Assembly: GCF_027923545.1 (NCBI RefSeq) | Contig: NZ_BROH01000010.1 | Coordinates: forward strand, 62,001-126,000 | Origin: Sinisalibacter aestuarii | GTDB taxonomy: Bacteria; Pseudomonadota; Alphaproteobacteria; Rhodobacterales; Rhodobacteraceae | Length of the DNA stretch: 64,000 nt | Direction of reading: 5' to 3' | The notes under the pieces: generated by a model | Told to the model about the DNA's origin: nothing | Databases searched by the model: none | The model's input: only the letters and a program-made list of their open reading frames with translations | Program-made: the position numbers and the translations under genes | Part shown: positions 9,211-18,541 of the stretch, in pieces | Layout of the letters: each line of letters starts with the position of its first letter | How positions within the stretch are numbered: position 1 is the first letter of the stretch

Positions 9211-10479
9211 TCAGCGCTCCCTCAGCTTCACAGCGTCGTTGTAGAGATTCATCACGAAGGAGATCGTGAGCGAAATCGTGAGATAGATCAGCATGCCGAT
9301 CAGGATCGTCTCAAGCTCGCGGCCGGTCTGGTTGAGGGTGATCCCCATCAGCGTGCCGGTGATATCCATGTAGCCCACCGCGATGGCGAGCGAGGAGTTC
9401 TTGGTGAGGTTGAGATATTGCGAAATGAGCGGCGGAATGATGACCCGGAGCGCTTGCGGCAGGACCACAAGGCTCATGATCCGGCGTTGCCGCAGGCCCA
9501 GCGCGGCAGCGGCCTCGGTCTGGCCCTTGGAAATCGCAAGGATGCCGGCACGCACGATTTCGGCGATGAAGGCCGCGGTGTAGAGCGAAAGCGCCAGCCA
9601 CAGCGCGATCAGCGAATTGCGCATATGGGTGCCGCCGGCAAAGTTGAAGCCCTGGAGTTCGGGCTTGCCGAGGTAGAAGCCGAGAATGGCCAGCACCGCC
9701 ACGGTCGGGATCACGATCACCGCTGCCTTCCAGTGCCAGGTGCGCGGCCGGTCGCCGGTGGCGGCCTGGATCCGGTCGGCACGGCGGGTGATCAGGCCCG
9801 AGATGAGCAACCCCGCGATAAACGTCGCGACGACGGCGATGAGATCGAGGCTCACATCGAACCGCAGCGCAGCCTCGCCAAACAGGTGAACATCGCCGAT
9901 CCCGCGCGAAAAGAGCGGCTCGGGCACGTAAAACCCGCGGTTGGTGAAGGCAACGCTGTCGCCCAGCATCATACTGGCCTCGGGCGTCTCGCCCCGGAAG
10001 GCACGCGGCGCCGGCAAGGTCTCGATCAGGATCGCCATGACGAGGATGATCCACAGGAGCACCGGCACGTTGCGGAACATCTCGACATAGATCGTCATCA
10101 GCCGGGCGACGACCCAGTTGTTGGAAAGCCGCAGCACGCCGACGAACACCCCAACGAGCGTCGCGGCGATACAGCCCATGAAGGCAACCAGCAGCGTGTT
10201 GAGCAGACCGACGAAGGCGGCGCGCAGGTGGCTGTCCTGGTTTTCGTAGTCGATCAGGCGCTGGTTGATGTCATATCCGGCCGACTCCCCGAGAAAGCTG
10301 AAGCTGGGCTGCTTGCCAAGGTCGGCGAGGTTCTGGGCGGTGTTGGAAATCAGCCATCCAATAAGCGTCAGCACAGCGATCAGCGCGACGATCTGGATGG
10401 TCATCGAGCGATACCGGCTGTCGTAGATCAGCATGGACAGGCGGAACGACTCCTTGGGAGGGTCGGTCAGTGTCGTCAT
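9211..10479 (-). CDS. aapQ: General L-amino-acid ABC transporter, permease AapQ
   Basis: 422-aa permease partner of AapM. An N-terminal helix is followed by the BPD inner-membrane domain split by the long periplasmic insertion usual in AapQ/BztB. The EAA loop reads EIVRAGILAISKGQTEAAAALGLR. ATG 10479 (MTTLTDPP). It is separated from aapJ by 122 bases that hold a strong hairpin, while the junction with aapM is tight. Confidence 0.95.
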   Translation of the reverse strand: MTTLTDPPKESFRLSMLIYDSRYRSMTIQIVALIAVLTLIGWLISNTAQNLADLGKQPSFSFLGESAGYDINQRLIDYENQDSHLRAAFVGLLNTLLVAFMGCIAATLVGVFVGVLRLSNNWVVARLMTIYVEMFRNVPVLLWIILVMAILIETLPAPRAFRGETPEASMMLGDSVAFTNRGFYVPEPLFSRGIGDVHLFGEAALRFDVSLDLIAVVATFIAGLLISGLITRRADRIQAATGDRPRTWHWKAAVIVIPTVAVLAILGFYLGKPELQGFNFAGGTHMRNSLIALWLALSLYTAAFIAEIVRAGILAISKGQTEAAAALGLRQRRIMSLVVLPQALRVIIPPLISQYLNLTKNSSLAIAVGYMDITGTLMGITLNQTGRELETILIGMLIYLTISLTISFVMNLYNDAVKLRER

Positions 10480-10563
10480 AAGCTATCCCCGTCGGGCCCG
10501 TGTTTTCTGGCGCTTTGCGCCGGTCGGGTCTCGTTGTGCTTGTTTCGGTTGTCCGAATGCGAG

Positions 10564-10589
10564 AAGGGCGCGGGTTGCCCCGCGCCCTT
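10564..10589 (-). promoter_or_regulatory. Intercistronic hairpin between aapJ and aapQ
   Basis: GGGCGCGGG (10566-10574), loop TTGC, CCCGCGCCC (10579-10587), extended by two A-T pairs: an 11-bp perfect stem 13 bases after the aapJ stop in the minus-strand transcript, with no U-run after it. Hairpins here in binding-protein operons usually stabilise the upstream mRNA and raise the binding-protein:permease ratio; that role is inferred. Confidence 0.7.
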
Positions 10590-10601
10590 TCATTTTTTGT
10601 C

Positions 10602-11618
10602 CTAGCGGAACGGCGGAACGTAGAGGATGCCGCCGTCTTTCCACTGGGCGTTAAGGCCCCGGGCAAGACCGATCGGAGTGCTTTCACCGATCGTCTTGGC
10701 AAAGATCTCGCCGTAGTTGCCGCCGGCCATGATGGCGTTCTTGGCCCAGTCGGCCTCGAGGCCGAGCATTTCGCCAAGATTGCCCTCGGTGCCGAGCAGG
10801 CGGTTGATCTCGGGGTTGTCGCTCCCGGCCGCAAGCTCTTCGATATTGGCCGAGGTCACGCCGAGTTCTTCCGCCGCGATCAGCGCGTTCAGCGTCCAGC
10901 GGGCAATGTCGCCCCATTCCGGATCGCCGTGGCGCACCAGCGGCCCGAGCGGCTCTTTCGAGATGATCTCGGGCAGGATGACATGGGCAGACGGATCTTC
11001 GAAGGTCGCCCGCGTCGCGGCGAGGCCGGAGGCGTCGGTGGTGTAGACGTCGCAGGCGCCGGCCAGGTATTGGGTCTGGCCTTCAGCGTTGGTCTCGATC
11101 GGAACCGGCTCGTAGCTGATGTTGTTGGCGCGGAAGAAGTCCGCAAGGTTCAGCTCGGTGGTGGTGCCGGTCTGGATGCAGACGGTGGCACCGTCGAGTT
11201 CCTTGGCCGAGCTCACACCCAGATTCTTGGGAGCCATGAAGCCCTGACCGTCGTAGTAGTTCACACCGACGAATTCGAACTTGAGGTCAACGTCGCGCGA
11301 GAACGTCCAGGTGGTGTTGCGCGACAGCACATCGACTTCGGCCGCGGCAAGCGCGGTGAAGCGGGTTTTCGTTGTCAGCGGCACGAATTCCACGGCATCG
11401 GGATCGCCAAGCACAGCAGCGGCGACCGCACGGCAATAGGCCGCGTCGAACCCTTCCCAGCGACCATTGGCGTCCGGCGCCGCAAAGCCGACGAGGCCGG
11501 TGTTCACGCCGCATTCCAACTTCCCACGGGCCTTGACGTCATCCAGCGTCGCGGCCGACGCCGCACCGGCCGACATGGCCGCCACAGTCAGAGCGCCAAG
11601 AATGAAGGTTTTTTTCAT
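10602..11618 (-). CDS. aapJ: General L-amino-acid ABC transporter, periplasmic binding protein
   Basis: 338 aa from ATG 11618 (MKKTFILGAL). The N-terminus is a Sec signal peptide with likely cleavage after AGAASA, which decides this start over the 58-residue upstream extension. The mature part is a type-2 periplasmic binding fold beginning TLDDVKARGKLECGVN, as in AapJ/BztA. A GGAAG-type RBS precedes the start. First gene of aapJQMP; a CGCCC-TTCACA-GGGCG hairpin (11639-11654) lies in its leader. Confidence 0.95.
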   Translation of the reverse strand: MKKTFILGALTVAAMSAGAASAATLDDVKARGKLECGVNTGLVGFAAPDANGRWEGFDAAYCRAVAAAVLGDPDAVEFVPLTTKTRFTALAAAEVDVLSRNTTWTFSRDVDLKFEFVGVNYYDGQGFMAPKNLGVSSAKELDGATVCIQTGTTTELNLADFFRANNISYEPVPIETNAEGQTQYLAGACDVYTTDASGLAATRATFEDPSAHVILPEIISKEPLGPLVRHGDPEWGDIARWTLNALIAAEELGVTSANIEELAAGSDNPEINRLLGTEGNLGEMLGLEADWAKNAIMAGGNYGEIFAKTIGESTPIGLARGLNAQWKDGGILYVPPFR

Positions 11619-11825
11619 GTTTACCTCTTCCTGATTTCCGCCCTTCACAGGGCGTTTCGTTATCCGGCACAGGCCGGGAGCTGTACGAAGGGAGAAAGAT
11701 CGCCCCTCCATGCGGGGAGTGTGGTCGAATTCCGTCCGGATGGTCAAGTCTCCGGTCCAACTGCATTTTGCGCTAACGGCGACGGGGCGCACCGAAATTG
11801 CGAGGGCTCAACCGGGGCGTGCGGG

Positions 11826-12539
11826 TCAATCCTGCCGCAACAAGGAAAAAACGCGCATCGCATCGAGGAAAGCCTGTTTTTTCAGCGCGGCATGTTCCGC
11901 CGCCTCCTCGTCTTCGCCCCATTGCTCGGCCTGCCAGGCCTCGTCGATCCGCGAAATCGCCCAGATTGTTTCCGGATCAGAAACATTCTCGACCGCCGCA
12001 AAGGCCAGCACGAGCGAGCCCGACAGCGTCACCAGATCGTGAAAGGCGGCGAGTTCAAACGGGTCGAAGGCCCGCGTGCGCGCGGCGAGGCGTTCCAGCG
12101 CGGCGGGATCCTGCGGCGCGGGAATCACGCCCGAGACCACCACGAGCCGCGCACCCAGCGCCGCCTCGGCCCAGTCCAGCAGCGGATCCCAGGCTGCCGC
12201 CTGCCGGGCGACGAGCGGGTCGGGCCCGGTGGCGCGATAGCAGATGTGATCGGTCTCGCCATAAGCGGCGAGCAGCGCCGCCACCTCGTCATGCTGGAGC
12301 GAGAGCTTGTCGATGGCCGAGTTCACCGTGCGGGTGAGCGGCATCGTATCAGGGCGCACCTCGTCGGTCTGCGCCGCCCACTCCGCCGCCACCGCCTCGG
12401 CAAGCGCCCGGCTGGGCATCACCTGCGGCGCCTTGGCCGGCGTGCGCAGGCTGCGGCCATCGAGCGTGACGCAATAGCCGCCATCGGCCTCGCGCACCGC
12501 CGTTTCCGTCCAGAACCGCTTCAGCTTCCACTCGCTCAT
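11826..12539 (-). CDS. ATP12 family protein (F1-ATPase assembly chaperone)
   Basis: 237 aa from ATG 12539 (MSEWKLKRFW). The family signature segments TLDGRSLRTPAK and LAEAVAAEWAAQ near the N-terminus and AAWDPLLDW in the middle match ATP12, which in mitochondria chaperones the F1 alpha subunit; alphaproteobacteria keep homologues. The frame stays open upstream over the HAD gene, but ATG 12539 overlaps the HAD stop (ATGA) and gives the normal length. It ends the minus-strand run crcB-RluA-HAD-ATP12. Confidence 0.93.
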   Translation of the reverse strand: MSEWKLKRFWTETAVREADGGYCVTLDGRSLRTPAKAPQVMPSRALAEAVAAEWAAQTDEVRPDTMPLTRTVNSAIDKLSLQHDEVAALLAAYGETDHICYRATGPDPLVARQAAAWDPLLDWAEAALGARLVVVSGVIPAPQDPAALERLAARTRAFDPFELAAFHDLVTLSGSLVLAFAAVENVSDPETIWAISRIDEAWQAEQWGEDEEAAEHAALKKQAFLDAMRVFSLLRQD

Positions 12540-13219
12540 CGCTGCCCCCAGATCGTGTCGATTGCCGCTTCCAGCGCGCCGAACCCGTCGATCACCTGCG
12601 CGGCCCCCGCCGCCAACAGGGCTTCGGCTGCATGATAACCCCAGCTTACCCCGATCGCGGCCACCCCGGCGGCGCGGGCCATGGCGATATCGTAACTCGT
12701 ATCGCCGACCATCACCGCGCGCGGCGGCTCCACCCCGGTTTCGGCCAGCGCCGCCTCGATCATCGCCGGATGCGGCTTGGAGGGATGGGTGTCGGCGGTC
12801 TGGCGGGTGACGAAAAAGCGGTCGAGCCCGTGCGCGGCGAAGGCATGATCGAGCCCGCGCCGGGCCTTGCCGGTGGCGACGCCAAGGAGCACCTCGGGAC
12901 GGGCATGCAGCGCCTCGATCGCCGCCCGCGCGCCGGGATAGAGCGGCGATGCCGCCTCGCCCCCGGTCTGCGAGCGCAGCCGCAGGAAGGCGGCGCGGTA
13001 GGCCGCCACCAGCGCGTCGATCCCTGCCGCGTCCAAGTCGGGCGCCAGCCGCGCCATCGCCAGTTCGAGCGACAGGACGACAATCTGCAAGACCTCGGCG
13101 CGCGGCGGCACGGGCCGCCCGACCGCGCCGAAGGTGTCCGTCATCGCGGCGACGATGAGGTTCTGACTGTCGATCAGCGTACCGTCGACATCGAAGATCA
13201 CGAGGCGCAGGCCAGTCAT
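12536..13219 (-). CDS. HAD-IA family hydrolase (phosphoglycolate-phosphatase-like)
   Basis: 227 aa. Motif I FDVDGTLIDSQ holds the nucleophile and acid aspartates; motif II lies in VATGK, motif III in KPHPAMI, and motif IV in MVGDTSYDIAMARAAG. The cap is of the subclass I type. The start is ATG 13219, overlapping the RluA stop by one base (a TTG one codon upstream is an alternative). Substrate unknown; it is often annotated as phosphoglycolate phosphatase or an AHBA-synthesis-like phosphatase. Confidence 0.9.
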   Translation of the reverse strand: MTGLRLVIFDVDGTLIDSQNLIVAAMTDTFGAVGRPVPPRAEVLQIVVLSLELAMARLAPDLDAAGIDALVAAYRAAFLRLRSQTGGEAASPLYPGARAAIEALHARPEVLLGVATGKARRGLDHAFAAHGLDRFFVTRQTADTHPSKPHPAMIEAALAETGVEPPRAVMVGDTSYDIAMARAAGVAAIGVSWGYHAAEALLAAGAAQVIDGFGALEAAIDTIWGQR

Positions 13220-14265
13220 CAATGAAGCGCCTCGAACGGATCGTCCGCCGCCATGTCTTCATCCCAGCCGAAGGTTTCCCATGTCTGCGCCATATGCGGC
13301 GGCAGCGGCGCGGTGACCGTAACGGACTTGTGCGTGACCGGGTGCAGGAAGGTCATCGACCGGGCATGAAGATGCAGCTTCTTGGAGATGATGCCGCCCA
13401 GTTGCGCGCCCCAGCCATCGCCAAGGTTTTCCTGCCCCGAGCCGCCGTATTTGCCATCGCCGATGATCGGGTGGCCGATCGCGGCCATATGCGCACGCAA
13501 CTGGTGGGTGCGCCCTGTCACCGGCTCCATCGCCACCCAGGCGGCCCGGCCCGCCACACGATAGAGCGTGGCATAGAGCGTATGCGCCCGTTTCGCACCC
13601 TCGGTGCTGTCCACCTCAGAGGGGTGGATCGCGCGCATCTTCTCGCCCTCGCCCGCGCCGCCATGGCCCGGCGCCTTGACCAGCCCGTATTTGACCTCGC
13701 CCAGATATGGCACCGGCACGCCGGCGACGAGCGCCCAGTAGATCTTGCGCGTCTGCTTGTGGCGGATCGCCTGTCCAAGCGCCGCCGCGATGCTGCGCGA
13801 GCGCGCCAGCAGCAGAACGCCCGATGTGTCCTTGTCGAGCCGGTGGACAAGACGGGGCTTTTCTTCCGCCCCGAATTTCAGCGCCTCAGCCAGCCCGTCG
13901 ACATGCCGGGTCTGTTTCGAACCACCCTGCGTGGGCAGGCCCGGCGGCTTGTTGATGGCGATGATATGCTCGTCGCGGTAGATCACCGCGCTCTGGATCA
14001 TCTTCGCATCGGCCTCTGAAATGCGCAGCACGGGCGCGGGTTTCGGCGCCTCACCCGGCACCGGCAGCGGCGGGATGCGCACCTTCTGCCCGGCCTCCAG
14101 CCGCGTCGCCGGCTTCACCCGGCCACCATCGACCCGGATCTCGCCCTTGCGGCACATCTTCTCGATCCGCCCCTGCGGCACATGCGGAAAGAGGCGGCGG
14201 AACCAGCGGTCCAGCCGCTGATCACCGTCGCCCTCGGCCACGATGAGGGTTTGAACGCCGCTCAT
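13219..14265 (-). CDS. rluC: RluA-family 23S rRNA pseudouridine synthase
   Basis: 348 aa. An N-terminal S4 RNA-binding domain (LDRWFRRLFPHVPQGRIEKM, about residues 17-65) is followed by the catalytic domain with the hallmark HRLDKDTSG (catalytic Asp) and GRTHQLRAHMA. Length and S4 domain fit the RluC/RluD group, which modifies helix 69 or the 955/2504/2580 region. The exact sites are not deducible, so the symbol is tentative. Its start overlaps the crcB stop (ATGA). Confidence 0.9.
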   Translation of the reverse strand: MSGVQTLIVAEGDGDQRLDRWFRRLFPHVPQGRIEKMCRKGEIRVDGGRVKPATRLEAGQKVRIPPLPVPGEAPKPAPVLRISEADAKMIQSAVIYRDEHIIAINKPPGLPTQGGSKQTRHVDGLAEALKFGAEEKPRLVHRLDKDTSGVLLLARSRSIAAALGQAIRHKQTRKIYWALVAGVPVPYLGEVKYGLVKAPGHGGAGEGEKMRAIHPSEVDSTEGAKRAHTLYATLYRVAGRAAWVAMEPVTGRTHQLRAHMAAIGHPIIGDGKYGGSGQENLGDGWGAQLGGIISKKLHLHARSMTFLHPVTHKSVTVTAPLPPHMAQTWETFGWDEDMAADDPFEALH

Positions 14266-14642
14266 GGAGCGATCACCGCGCGGGTGAGCAGCACGCCCAC
14301 CGCGATGGCCCCGAGCGACAGCGTCACCGAAAGGCCGACATAAAGCCCGGCAAGCCCGGTCTCGCCACGCTCGAACAGGGTGAGCGTATCGAGCGAGAAG
14401 GCCGAGAAGGTGGTGAAGCCACCGAGAAGGCCGGTCATCAGGAAGGGGGCGAGATCGTTATGCCCCTTGCGGGCGAGGACCACCACGAGCACCCCCATGA
14501 AGAAGGAGCCGAGCACATTGGCCACCACCGTGCCGAGCGGAAAGCCGGGGCCGATCAGCCGCATGACCCCCACATTGGTGAGGTAGCGGGCCGAAGCGCC
14601 AAGTGCGCCGCCAAGGGCTACGGAGAGAAGCGTTGTGAACAT
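14262..14642 (-). CDS. crcB: Fluoride channel CrcB/Fluc
   Basis: 126 aa with four predicted transmembrane helices. The family signature GGFTTFSAFSLD is present, as are GALGASARY near the N-terminus and ANVLGSFFMG in helix 2. Dual-topology dimers export fluoride. I see no fluoride riboswitch in the 31 bases upstream. It is first of the overlapping four-gene run with the RluA, HAD and ATP12 genes. Confidence 0.95.
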   Translation of the reverse strand: MFTTLLSVALGGALGASARYLTNVGVMRLIGPGFPLGTVVANVLGSFFMGVLVVVLARKGHNDLAPFLMTGLLGGFTTFSAFSLDTLTLFERGETGLAGLYVGLSVTLSLGAIAVGVLLTRAVIAP

Positions 14643-14673
14643 GAGCGCTTGTTCCGCCCTGGCGGCGGCGATG

Positions 14674-15984
14674 TCAAGTTTGGCGCTTCTCGCGCAGCTT
14701 GGCGAACCAGTCCACCCGCTTCTTCAGCTCACGCTCGAAGCCACGCTCGACCGGCAGGTAATAGACCCCGCGCTTCATTCCATCGGGGAAGTAGTTCTGC
14801 CCCGAGAAGGCATCGGGCGCATCGTGGTCATAGGCATAGCCCGCGCCATAGCCCTGCTCCTCCATCAGCCTCGTCGGCGCGTTCAGGATATGCTTGGGCG
14901 GCGGTTCCGAACCGGTCTTCTTCGCCGCAACGGCGGCCTGTTTGAAGGCGGCATAGCCCGCGTTCGATTTCGGCGCGAGCGCGAGATAGATCACCGCCTG
15001 TGCCAGCGCCAGCTCGCCCTCGGGGCTGCCGAGCCGCTCATAGGTGTTCCAGGCATCGAGGCAGATACCGTTGGCCTGCGGATCGGCCAGCCCGATATCC
15101 TCCACCGCCATCCGGGTCAGGCGGCGGGCGAGAAACCGCGGATCTTCGCCGCCGAGCAGCATCCGGTTGAACCAGTAAAGCGCGGCATCCGGGTCCGATC
15201 CGCGAATGCTTTTGTGCAGCGCCGAGATCAGGTTGTAGTGCTCATCGCCCGATTTGTCGTACCGCACGGCACGGCGCATCAACCGGGTGGCGAGCGCATC
15301 GGCATCGAGCTTGCCCGTCACTTTCCAGGCCATCACCTGCTCGATCAGGTTGAGGAGCGCCCGCCCGTCGCCATCGGCCATTTCGATCAGTGCTGCGCGC
15401 GCCAGGCCGTCGAGCGGCAATTCGCGGCCCAGCTCCTTCTCGGCCCGCTGCGCCAGCCGCTCAAGGTCGGCCGGGCCAAGGCGCTTGAGCACCAGCACCT
15501 GCGCCCGGCTCAGGAGTGCGGCGTTCAGCTCGAATGAGGGGTTCTCGGTCGTGGCGCCTACCAGAAGGATCGTGCCATCCTCCATATGCGGCAGAAACCC
15601 ATCCTGCTGCGCCTTGTTGAAACGGTGGATCTCGTCGACGAACAGCAGCGTGCCCTGCCCGTTCGTTCGCCGGTGCTTGGCCGCCTCGAACACTTTGCGC
15701 AGTTCCGGCACGCCGGTAAAAATGGCGCTGATCTGGACGAAATGCAGATCGGTCTCGCGCGCGAGCAGCCGGGCGATGGTGGTCTTGCCCACGCCGGGCG
15801 GGCCCCAGAGCACCAGCGAGCCGAGGCTGCCCGAGGCCAGCATCACGCCGAGCGGTCCGTCGGGGCCAAGCACCTCGTCCTGCCCGATCACCTCCGACAG
15901 CGCCTTGGGCCGCAGCCGGTCGGCGAGCGGGCGGGGGGCATTTTCGGGCTCGGCGCCCGGTGCGGTATCGAACAAATCGGCCAT
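14674..15984 (-). CDS. rarA: Replication-associated recombination protein A
   Basis: 436-aa AAA+ ATPase (RarA/MgsA/WRNIP1 family) acting at stalled replication forks. Walker A GPPGVGKTT, Walker B LLFVDEIHRFNK, sensor 1 in LVGATTENPSF, followed by the tetramerisation/lid domain (SIRGSDPDAALYWFNRML). Start ATG 15984 (MADLFDTAPGAEP); the first residues are a typical RarA N-terminus. Confidence 0.96.
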   Translation of the reverse strand: MADLFDTAPGAEPENAPRPLADRLRPKALSEVIGQDEVLGPDGPLGVMLASGSLGSLVLWGPPGVGKTTIARLLARETDLHFVQISAIFTGVPELRKVFEAAKHRRTNGQGTLLFVDEIHRFNKAQQDGFLPHMEDGTILLVGATTENPSFELNAALLSRAQVLVLKRLGPADLERLAQRAEKELGRELPLDGLARAALIEMADGDGRALLNLIEQVMAWKVTGKLDADALATRLMRRAVRYDKSGDEHYNLISALHKSIRGSDPDAALYWFNRMLLGGEDPRFLARRLTRMAVEDIGLADPQANGICLDAWNTYERLGSPEGELALAQAVIYLALAPKSNAGYAAFKQAAVAAKKTGSEPPPKHILNAPTRLMEEQGYGAGYAYDHDAPDAFSGQNYFPDGMKRGVYYLPVERGFERELKKRVDWFAKLREKRQT

Positions 15985-16050
15985 GCAGACAGTCTACGCG
16001 CCTGCCGGAGCGGCCACCAGCGCGAAGGCGCGTCGCAAGGCGCGTGGCGC

Positions 16051-16662
16051 TCAGAGCAGCTTGTATTCCTGCGCCCGCTGGATCGCCTCGGCGGTGGTGC
16101 GCACGAACAGCCCTTCGCGCGCGGCGCGGAGCCGCGCCTTGAAGGCACTTTCTGAAATGCCCAGCAGCGCCGCCGCCTCGGCATGGCGGTGGCCGCGCGC
16201 GATCAGCCGCAGCGCCATGCGCTGCGCCGGGGTGAGCTGTTCGGGCGGCGTCGATGCCTCGTGCAGCCGCAGCACGATCGAGGTGATCTCGGCAATCTCG
16301 CTCTCGTTGAATTCGCGGTCGCCCCGGGCAAAGCCGCCGATGGTGCGCGACGAGGTCGGCCCGCAGGCCACCGCCACACCGTATTGCAGGCCGAAGCCGG
16401 CAGCCTGATCCAGAATGCCGTGAGGGTCGGGCAGGTCAATCTCCGACCAGCGGATCGCGCCATCGTTGCCGAAACCCCAGAACACCATCGGATCTGCGAG
16501 CATATAGCCGCGTTCGGTGTAGATCTCGCTCCACCGGGGATCATAGGTCTGGATCATCAGATGCGCCGAGGCAAACCTGATATGCAGCCCCAGCGCGTAG
16601 CCTTTCGGGGCCAGGCCCGAGAGCTGCGCAAGCCCGCGGTCCAGTCCAAGCGTGTCGGTCAT
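16051..16662 (-). CDS. LuxR-type autoinducer-binding regulator (solo)
   Basis: 203 aa from ATG 16662 (MTDTLGLDRG). N-terminal autoinducer-binding domain (about residues 10-135) with the aromatic YDPRWSEIYTERGYMLADP segment seen in acyl-homoserine-lactone receptors; C-terminal LuxR helix-turn-helix (LTPAQRMALRLIARG...AEAAALLGISESAFKARLRAA). No luxI is present in the window, so it may be a LuxR solo sensing an exogenous or distant signal. It sits downstream of the rplQ terminator, and its own promoter must lie in 16663-16808. Confidence 0.88.
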   Translation of the reverse strand: MTDTLGLDRGLAQLSGLAPKGYALGLHIRFASAHLMIQTYDPRWSEIYTERGYMLADPMVFWGFGNDGAIRWSEIDLPDPHGILDQAAGFGLQYGVAVACGPTSSRTIGGFARGDREFNESEIAEITSIVLRLHEASTPPEQLTPAQRMALRLIARGHRHAEAAALLGISESAFKARLRAAREGLFVRTTAEAIQRAQEYKLL

Positions 16663-16808
16663 AAGTACCCTTCGCACCTCGCCCGGCGCCCCCCGGGAAC
16701 CGGGCCTCAACATGACGATCTCAACTCTAGATTGTGCCACGCGGAAAATTCAAGTGCCAAAGGGCCGCGCCGTTGACGCGGCAGCATGTTGCCTGTGCGG
16801 CAGGTATG

Positions 16809-16840
16809 AAAAAGCCCCGCGCGGCGGATGCCGGCGGGGC
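16809..16840 (-). terminator. Terminator after rplQ
   Basis: GCCCCGC (16814-16820) pairs with GCGGGGC (16834-16840). On the minus strand the hairpin is followed by TTTTTC, 26 bases after the rplQ stop. End of the rplO-rplQ transcription unit. Confidence 0.85.
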
Positions 16841-16865
16841 CCTGTCAAAACGCTGTCGCGCCGGA

Positions 16866-17294
16866 TCAGTCTTCGGCGTAGGCCGCTTCTTCCTCGGCGG
16901 CCACGCGGGCCTTGTCGCCCGCGCCCTTGGCGCTCTCGTCACGGTCGACCAGCTCGATGATCGCCATCGGAGCCATGTCGCCGTAGCGGAAGCCGGCTTT
17001 CAGCACGCGGGTGTAGCCGCCGTTGCGCTCGGCATAGCGCGGGCCGAGCACGTCGAAGAGCTTGGCAACGTCCTTGTCCTGCTTGAGCTGGGCCGCAGCC
17101 TGGCGGCGGGCATGCAGGTCACCGCGTTTGCCGAGGGTGATGAGCTTGTCCATCACGCGCTTGAGCTCTTTGGCTTTCGGCAGGGTGGTCTTGATCTGTT
17201 CGTGTTCGATGAGCGAGCCGGCCATGTTCGAGAACAGGGCTTTGCGGTGCTCATGGGTGCGGTTGAGGCGACGGTAGCCTTTCGCGTGGCGCAT
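16866..17294 (-). CDS. rplQ: 50S ribosomal protein L17
   Basis: 142 aa. N-terminus [20 protein letters not shown] and [15 protein letters not shown] are typical of bacterial L17, with an acidic/alanine-rich C-terminal tail common in alphaproteobacteria. It is last in the operon, 119 bases after rpoA; a stem-loop fills part of that gap. Confidence 0.98.
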   Translation of the reverse strand: MRHAKGYRRLNRTHEHRKALFSNMAGSLIEHEQIKTTLPKAKELKRVMDKLITLGKRGDLHARRQAAAQLKQDKDVAKLFDVLGPRYAERNGGYTRVLKAGFRYGDMAPMAIIELVDRDESAKGAGDKARVAAEEEAAYAED

Positions 17295-17380
17295 TTTCTA
17301 ACTCCTAAAGTTCGTTTTGCTTTGTCCGGCAGCCCATGCGGTGGGCCGCTCTCCTTGGGGCGGAATACCCGGGTGGTGAA

Positions 17381-17404
17381 GCGGGGCCAGCGTGCCGGCC
17401 CCGC
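17381..17404 (-). promoter_or_regulatory. Hairpin between rpoA and rplQ
   Basis: Perfect 8-bp stem GCGGGGCC (17381-17388) / GGCCCCGC (17397-17404) with an 8-base loop, starting 10 bases after the rpoA stop in the transcript. No U-run follows, so mRNA processing or stability is more likely than termination. Confidence 0.6.
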
Positions 17405-17413
17405 ATCCGAAGA

Positions 17414-18430
17414 TCAGAACTGGTCTTCGAATTTCTTGGCGAGATCCTCGATGTTCTCGGGCGGCCATTCCTCGACATCCATGCCGAGGTGCAGCTGCAT
17501 GCCCGAAAGCACTTCCTTGATCTCGTTGAGCGACTTGCGGCCGAAGTTCGGGGTGCGGAGCATCTCGGCTTCGGTCTTCTGGATGAGGTCGCCGATATAG
17601 ACGATGTTGTCGTTCTTGAGGCAGTTGGCCGAGCGCACCGAAAGTTCGAGCTCGTCGACCTTCTTGAGCAGGAGCGGGTTGAACTCCAGCCCCTCGTCTT
17701 CCGACTCGCGGCCCGCGGCTTCCGGCTCTTCGAAGTTGACGAAGATCGAAAGCTGGTCCTGGATGATCCGCGCGGCATAGGCCACGGCGTCATCCGGGGT
17801 GACCGAGCCGTCGGTTTCGATCTTCAGCGTCAGCTTGTCGTAGTCGAGCACCTGGCCCTCGCGGGTCGGCTGCACATCGTAAGACACCTTCTTGACCGGC
17901 GAGTAGATCGCGTCGATCGGCATCAGGCCGATGGGCGCGTCTTCGGGGCGGTTCTTGTCGGCGGCCACGTAGCCCTTGCCGGTATTCACGGTCAGTTCCA
18001 TGAACAGATCGGCGCCATCGTCGAGGTGGCAGATCACGTGATCCTTGTTGAGAATCTCGATGCCCGCGCTTTCGGAAATGTCGCCGGCGGTCACGACCAT
18101 CGGGCCCTTGGCCGAGATCGAGAGGCGCTTGGGGCCTTCCACGTCCATGCGGATCGCGACGCCCTTGAGGTTCAGCACGATGTCGGTGACGTCTTCACGT
18201 ACACCGGCAACGGAGGAAAACTCGTGCAGGACGTTGTCGATCTGGACGGAGGTGATGGCCGCGCCCTGAAGGCTCGACAGCAGCACGCGGCGCAGCGCGT
18301 TGCCCAGCGTCAGGCCGAAGCCCCGCTCAAGCGGCTCGGCAACGACCGTGGCCTGGCGCGCGGGATCGTTGCCCGGCTTGACGTCAAGCTGCGTCGGCTT
18401 GATCAGTTCGGCCCAGTTTTTGTGGATCAT
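17414..18430 (-). CDS. rpoA: DNA-directed RNA polymerase subunit alpha
   Basis: 338 aa from ATG 18430 ([12 protein letters not shown]), the standard alphaproteobacterial N-terminus; the frame's 14-residue upstream extension is rejected. N-terminal dimerisation domain ([20 protein letters not shown]) and C-terminal domain with the helix-hairpin-helix that contacts UP elements and activators ([19 protein letters not shown]). Confidence 0.98.
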   Translation of the reverse strand: MIHKNWAELIKPTQLDVKPGNDPARQATVVAEPLERGFGLTLGNALRRVLLSSLQGAAITSVQIDNVLHEFSSVAGVREDVTDIVLNLKGVAIRMDVEGPKRLSISAKGPMVVTAGDISESAGIEILNKDHVICHLDDGADLFMELTVNTGKGYVAADKNRPEDAPIGLMPIDAIYSPVKKVSYDVQPTREGQVLDYDKLTLKIETDGSVTPDDAVAYAARIIQDQLSIFVNFEEPEAAGRESEDEGLEFNPLLLKKVDELELSVRSANCLKNDNIVYIGDLIQKTEAEMLRTPNFGRKSLNEIKEVLSGMQLHLGMDVEEWPPENIEDLAKKFEDQF

Positions 18431-18487
18431 GCGTCCCTCCATTCCTGTTTTGCCTCCATGTCCAAAAGGCAAAACGCCCGAGGTTCA

Positions 18488-18528
18488 AAAAAATGACGGA
18501 CTCGGGCCGTGGGAATCCACGGCCCGAG
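18488..18528 (-). terminator. Hairpin plus T-run between rpsK and rpoA (attenuator candidate)
   Basis: 12-bp perfect stem CTCGGGCCGTGG (18501-18512) / CCACGGCCCGAG (18517-18528) with a 4-base loop, 13 bases after the rpsK stop. In the minus-strand transcript it is followed after 7 bases by a run of seven U. It looks like a partial intrinsic terminator inside the operon that would tune rpoA expression. Confidence 0.65.
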
Positions 18529-18541
18529 CGGTAGAAATCGG

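Noticed and set aside
8965-12635. Long plus-strand frames over aapQ, aapJ and ATP12
   Set aside because: Low-complexity antisense translations; the minus-strand genes carry all recognisable motifs.
14643-14673. Fluoride riboswitch upstream of crcB
   Set aside because: Only 31 bases separate the genes and no riboswitch-like structure is seen.
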